Assembly: GCF_000744815.1 (NCBI RefSeq)
Contig: NZ_JQMQ01000004.1
Span: 830,343 to 894,342 of the forward strand
From: Phaeacidiphilus oryzae TH49
Lineage (GTDB): Bacteria; Actinomycetota; Actinomycetes; Streptomycetales; Streptomycetaceae
Reading direction: 5' to 3'
DNA: 64,000 nt
Numbering within the stretch: the first letter of the stretch is position 1; the number at the start of each line of letters is the position of its first letter. Under the pieces are notes generated by a model. The model did no database searches. It had not been told where the DNA came from and saw only the letters and a program-made list of their open reading frames with translations. Both the position numbers and the translations under genes were made by a program. Shown here piece by piece: positions 60,277 to 64,000 of this stretch.

Positions 60277-60349
60277 TGCTTAGCAGTAGTGTTTAGCTAT
60301 CAATGCAAGTTCCGGTCGCATCCCGATGCCCTACGGAAGGTGAGCGCCC

Positions 60350-60694
60350 ATGCCGTGCAGCCGTGACTTCACGCCCCCGCCAACCGGCATCCACCGCGCC
60401 CAGGAGATGCTTCTCGCCCGCATCGCGGCCGACGGCACCCCAGCGGTGACCCGAGCTCTCCTGGCCGCTGCCCACGGCGAGGAGGCAGCGGCCACCATGG
60501 AGACTGGGGCACTCCTGCGCGCGCTGCCCGGCGTCGGTTGGTGGGCTGCACACGACCTTCTAGCGCTCGCCCGAGTACCCCAGACGGCACGCCTCGGTGA
60601 GCTCTCAGCAGCCCAGCGCGGGTCACTCACCGCAGCCCTGGCCCATTTGCCCCGCAACAGCGGCGATCCAGTCCCCGGCAAGGCCAGCAGCTGA
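60350..60694 (+). CDS. Actinobacterial IHF-like (sIHF-type) DNA-binding protein
   Basis: 114 aa. The C-terminal part LLRALPGVGWWAAHDLLALA, then RLGELSAAQRGSLTAAL, has the helix-two-turn-helix of actinobacterial integration host factor, though VGWWAAHDLL replaces the usual VGKVRARQIM. It may be a divergent paralogue attached to a mobile region rather than the housekeeping gene. ATG 60350 follows AAGGTGAG. Divergent from the MarR gene. Confidence 0.6.
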   Translation: MPCSRDFTPPPTGIHRAQEMLLARIAADGTPAVTRALLAAAHGEEAAATMETGALLRALPGVGWWAAHDLLALARVPQTARLGELSAAQRGSLTAALAHLPRNSGDPVPGKASS

Positions 60695-60879
60695 AAGCGC
60701 GCCGAGGGACCGCGGACATGCGCCGACCCAGCTGGGATCGCGCTGAGACGTTGGCTGCCTGGGACTTTCCGCTGGGCCGGAGACTGGCTCCCGCCGCAGC
60801 GGCCGGCGGCGGCCCGACAGGCCCGGGCTGGAGCCAAGAAATGTGGCAACAGGCCCGCCGCGTGCTCACCGCGGACCTA

Positions 60880-61030
60880 GCAGGCATGAACGACCCGGAT
60901 TACCTGGCCCTTCCCTCCGATCAGCACCAGGGGCCGGCCGTCGCGGACCCAGCCGGGCGATTTGAGGTCGGCGACGACCTCCGGGGTGACGTTCGGGTTC
61001 TTGTCGAAGTCGAAGTCCTCCAACCGCTTA
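60880..61030 (-). pseudogene. IstB-like (IS21 helper ATPase) fragment
   Basis: The minus strand encodes RLEDFDFDKNPNVTPEVVAD and SPGWVRDGRPLVLIG, the stretch leading to the Walker A loop of IstB, but the loop itself reads GKGQVIRV instead of GDSGTGKSH and a stop follows. The fragment begins exactly at the IS5-type element's left end. Confidence 0.7.
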
Positions 61031-61891
61031 GAAGTCATCTCATTTGGTGAGTCTGCGGTAGCAGATGAGGGTGCAGGCGATGCTGGTGAAGGCCGGGAAG
61101 TGGTCGGCTTTGCGTTCGTAGCGGCGGTGGAGGCGGCGGCAGCCGGCGAGCCAGGCCATGGTGCGTTCGACGGGCCATCGGTGGCGGCCGAGTCGTTGGG
61201 ATGATTCGACGCCCTTGCGGGCGATGCGCGGGGTGATTCCTCGTTGGCGTAACCATCGCCGCAGGTGGTCGTAGTCGTAGCCCTTGTCGGCGTGCAGCTT
61301 CTGTGGTTTGCGGCGCCTTCGGCCGCGGCGGGAGCGGGTCGGCGCGATGCCCTTGACCAAGGGGATGAGGGCCTGGCTGTCATGCAGGTTCGCCGCCGAG
61401 ATCGCGACGGCCAGGGGCAGACCGGCCCGGTCGGTGATCAAGTGGACCTTCGAGCCGTACTTGCCCCGATCCACAGGATTCGGACCCGTCAGGTCCCCTT
61501 TTTTTTCAGGGTCGGCATGTTCACCGAGTCGATCGCGCACCGGGACCAGTCCAGCTCGCCGCGCGCGCCGAGTTCGTCCAGGACCAGGCGGTGCAGCTTG
61601 GCCCACACCCGGGCCTTGGACCACTCGGCGAAGCGGCGGTGGGCCGTCGCCCCGGAGGGCCCGAACGACGCCGACGGGAGCTGCTGCCAGGTGCACCCCG
61701 ACGTCGCCACGAACACGATCGCGGCCAGCACCTCCCGGTCACCATGCCGCCGCCGGCCCCCGCCCTGAGGTCGCGTCGGCGCCGCCGGGACCACCCGCTG
61801 GAACAGTTCCCACAACTCATCCGGCACCAGCCGCTCAACGATCCCCACCACGACCGACAGCCTACCCAACCCACCAAATGAGATGACTTTC
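61031..61891. mobile_element. IS5-type insertion sequence, complete-looking
   Basis: 861 bp with inverted ends beginning GAAGTCATCTCATTTGG (left) and GAAAGTCATCTCATTTGG (right, read outward to inward). TA lies on both sides (61029-61030, 61892-61893). The transposase stop is inside the left end. Closely related to the element at 40-42 kb. Confidence 0.8.
61040..61869 (-). CDS. IS5-family transposase made by frameshifting at an A8 tract
   Basis: First ORF (61869-61489) supplies LWELFQRVVPAAPTRPQGGG and DWSRCAIDSVNM; the second (to 61040) supplies GPNPVDRGKYGSKVHLI, HADKGYDYDHLRRWL and RHRWPVERTMAWLAG (the DDE residues). They overlap at eight consecutive A (minus strand, about 61499-61506), a classic slippery run for -1 frameshifting. 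TTG 61869 or a GTG a few codons later may start it. Confidence 0.87.
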
Positions 61892-62018
61892 TAACCACCC
61901 TGGTGGTGACGGCAGCGGTGCCTGGCAGCCCCAGTGGTGCCGCGGAACCCCGGGTGGTCCGTCCGGCCGCTGCTGACGGGACGGACCACCACCGGCCGGG
62001 GGCCGGCGCGTTTCGCGC

Positions 62019-62399
62019 TCAGGCCGTGCCGCGGGGGTTGAGCACGGCGAACCGCCAGCAGCCGTCGGCGCCCCGGCACGCGACATTGGCGGTGGTGCCG
62101 GTCGGGGCGACACGCTCGCCGTCGGGGGCGGTGACTTCGAGGGTCCAGTCGGTGACCAGCAGCGCGGTTCCGGCGCCGACCAGGGTATGCCGGGGGATGT
62201 TGGTGAGCCGTCCACGGGCGGCGATGGTCCCGCTGATCTCCCGGCGCAGTGCCTCATGGCCGACGATGATCTCGCCGGCCGGCGTGCGCATGGTGGCCCC
62301 AGGGGCGAACAAGGCCAGCACGCCCTCGACGTCACCGCCGTTCAGGGCCTGCTCGAACGCGCCGGGCAGCCGTGCGGGATCAGTGATCGCAGTCTTCAC
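62019..62399 (-). CDS. NTF2/SnoaL-like protein
   Basis: 126 aa. LPGAFEQALNGGDVEGVLAL, FAPGATMRTPAGEIIVGHEA, LVTDWTLEVTAPDG and VACRGADGCWRFAVLNP give the full NTF2-like cone fold, like SgcJ-type proteins. GTG 62399. Possibly a small hydratase or binding protein; no operon partner beyond the IS. Confidence 0.8.
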   Translation of the reverse strand: MKTAITDPARLPGAFEQALNGGDVEGVLALFAPGATMRTPAGEIIVGHEALRREISGTIAARGRLTNIPRHTLVGAGTALLVTDWTLEVTAPDGERVAPTGTTANVACRGADGCWRFAVLNPRGTA

Positions 62400-62849
62400 A
62401 GGGATGGGTCCTTACCTGGTGTGTGTCCGTCGCGGCAGGGATGTCCGAGCGCGCCGCGTGCGTCAGGGGCACAGGCCGGCAGCGCACGGCGATGCCTCCA
62501 CGATCCCCGCCAGGGGGCTCGCGCGGCGAGGTAGAGTCAGGACTCGCCATGGTCAAAGTTGGACAGCACGACGTCATCGACATCGCCTACCGCAACCCCG
62601 ACCGCCCGTGGCTGGGCATCGAGGTCCTGACGTACGGCGCCCTGCGCCGCCGCCTGAAAGAGTCGGTCACCCGCACCGCGAGCTGACCGGACTTCCACCA
62701 GCTGCTCCTCGTACGGGGCGGTGAGGCAACCGCCATGGTTGATTTCGTCCCGCAGCCATGCGCACCAGGCAGGCTGCTACATCTGCGGCCCGGGCAGGTC
62801 CAGCGGTTCCCCGCTGACCCGACGGGCCGCCTGGCTGCGCTCGCTGCAC
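62400..62849. other. Gene-poor stretch
   Basis: Holds only a weak 45-codon frame from ATG 62549 (KVGQHDVIDIAYRNPDRPWL), which may be a relic. Nothing else supported. Confidence 0.4.
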
Positions 62850-63570
62850 CGCCTGTCCGAGGACATCGGCGTGCCCTACAACACGATCAAGGACCGGCGG
62901 TGGACCGCCTCGCGCTGGCCGCGGGCACGCGCACGCACATTCCCTTCTACATCCACCGCATCCTGGGCCGCGGTCGGCGATGACGCCGAGCGGTTCGAGA
63001 CGATCGACGCCCCGCCGTTGGACGAGCGGACCGGCCGCAGACGGTGGACACCGGACAGCGCGGCCCGCCGCGCCGACTACCGCGCCCGCCGCCCGGAGAC
63101 GCCGGTGGAGAAGGTCAAGGCCATCCACGAGCTCGCGGTCGACGACCAGGTGGCCGCGCAGGTGGCCCGCGACCTCCTGCGCCGCCCCCCAGGTCGCGGC
63201 GGAGGTACCCGCCCAGGCGAAGGCACAGGTGATCCGCGAGCTCGCCCACGATGAGCAGGTGGCCGCGCAGGCCGCCGCGGACCTGCTGCACCGCCCGCAT
63301 GTCGCGTTCAAGGCGCTGACGGACGGCCGGGCCCGGCAGATGGTCAACCGGGCCCAGGTCGAACGGGGCCGGCAAGCCCACGAGGACTTCCAACGCACTC
63401 ACCCGATCGCCCCCGCGGTCCGCCAGGTCGAGCACACCATCGAGTTCCTCGACCTGGTCGGGGCCTGCCACGCATTCGTGGCCAGCGCCGCCAGAAGCGT
63501 TCCGGGCCTGGTCGAGCGCACGGTCACCGACGAGGAGCGGGCGGTCGTGCACGAGAACGTCGCCCGGCTT
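62850..63570 (+). pseudogene. DUF6192-family gene, frameshifted and truncated
   Basis: LSEDIGVPYNTIKDRRWTAS, then (other frame) THIPFYIHRILG, then (first frame) DDAERFETI and DERTGRRRWTPD, and from ~63188 a third frame with LLHRPHVAFKALTDGRARQM, VNRAQVERGRQA and DLVGACHAFVASA match, in order, a DUF6192 HTH protein. The frame switches at least three times and a partial duplication of the HELA...DEQVAAQ segment is seen. It stops exactly where the 24-bp inverted repeat begins. Confidence 0.75.
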
Positions 63571-63594
63571 AGTAGGTGTTTTTCTTCCTGGCGC
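63571..63594. repeat. 24-bp inverted repeat, right copy
   Basis: The exact reverse complement of 56849-56872. The DUF6192 relic ends at this point. Confidence 0.9.
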
Positions 63595-63759
63595 GTTGAA
63601 GCACGCTGCTGAGGCGACGCGAGCCGTGGCTCTTCGGGCGCTGATGCCGGTGGGCTGGTTGATGACACCTACGTGACGTTCACGGGTCGTGCTCGTTGGG
63701 TGTGGTGTGCACGTGGTGCGACGGATCGCCGGCTGAGCACGTCACGCCCTCGGCTGGTG

Positions 63760-64000
63760 GAGCGTGCGCAGGTGAGACCCCATGCCCGGGCTGTGTACCA
63801 AGGGTGTGGGGTCTCGCGCCGGTTCGGGGTCCGGGAACGCTAGACCGCCGCCGGCTTCGGGCGACTAGGTGCGGCTCTTGCGGACTCGGCCGCCCACGGT
63901 CTCGACGCGAGACCCGCCCAGCCTAGTCCGCTCGAAGACGAACATCCCCGGATCCGGCGCATCCTCGCGGATGGGCCACCCCTCTGGGATGGTCTTGGTC
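63760..64000. repeat. 241-bp direct repeat, copy 2 (reaches the window end)
   Basis: See 55735-55975. It may continue past the window edge. Confidence 0.9.

Noticed and set aside
60718..61050. 110-codon plus-strand frame beside the IstB relic
   Set aside because: Its second half is antisense to the IstB fragment and runs into the IS end; only the first 55 codons look plausible and match nothing known.

Overview
The window is high-GC DNA with GTG/TTG starts, strong third-position G/C, MmyB-type and HxlR regulators, a DUF6192 relic and an actinobacterial integration-host-factor-like gene. It most resembles a Streptomyces or close relative (Kitasatospora, Streptacidiphilus). The density of broken genes and insertion-sequence debris, above all after about 36 kb, suggests an accessory region such as a chromosome arm, an integrated element or a large plasmid. 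No rRNA, tRNA, CRISPR array or replication origin was recognised.

Layout. 1-7.3 kb: an oligosaccharide uptake and breakdown operon: the end of a secreted FnIII/CBM protein, two ABC permeases, a CE7 esterase, a binding lipoprotein and a GH36 alpha-galactosidase. There is no ATPase subunit, as is usual where a shared MsiK-type ATPase serves several importers. 7.3-20.6 kb: regulators each paired with a neighbour (GlxA-like with MFS; TetR with an MDR oxidoreductase; MerR with NTF2-like and SDR genes), an orphan Imm-5-like immunity gene between an intact and a decayed lipoprotein gene, a CocE esterase, and relics of MFS, IS256 and oxidoreductase genes. 19.2-36.2 kb: a large catabolic region. Its core is a minus-strand operon (32.5 to 21.3 kb) encoding an aldehyde dehydrogenase, a flavin reductase, two hydratase/decarboxylase-family proteins (one frameshifted), a tautomerase, an alpha/beta hydrolase, Rieske beta and alpha subunits, a LigB-type ring-opening dioxygenase and two more aldehyde dehydrogenases. 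A divergent hydratase-family gene, an IclR regulator, an ACMSD-like decarboxylase/hydrolase and a ferredoxin lie beside it. Together they look like a complete ring hydroxylation and meta-cleavage pathway with an unknown substrate and no obvious cis-diol dehydrogenase.

36.2-44.5 kb: IS5 and IS3 relics, a Vat/CatB-type acetyltransferase with a divergent TetR gene and a palindromic operator candidate, a MOSC protein, an IS5-type element that may carry a DUF2625 passenger gene, a decayed aminoglycoside-phosphotransferase-like gene, and an SDR/MmyB pair. 44.7-55.5 kb: a conflict-type island: a lower-GC broken TPR gene, a TNT-like toxin tip translationally coupled to a two-repeat immunity candidate, an AlbA_2/Schlafen-type ATP-binding protein, a lipoprotein with an HNH-like motif, a possible regulator/membrane-protein operon, and a three-gene wHTH - AbiJ-like nuclease - DUF4238 locus that is the best candidate for an undescribed defence system.

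55.7-64 kb: a mosaic framed by a 241-bp direct repeat at both ends. It holds a RibD-type reductase gene between 35-bp repeats, a 24-bp perfect inverted repeat pair about 6.7 kb apart, a MarR-CLC chloride channel operon with an operator candidate, a second IS5-type element beside an IstB relic, and a DUF6192 pseudogene cut off exactly at one of the inverted repeats.

All family names come from reading translated sequence and motifs; no database search was run.
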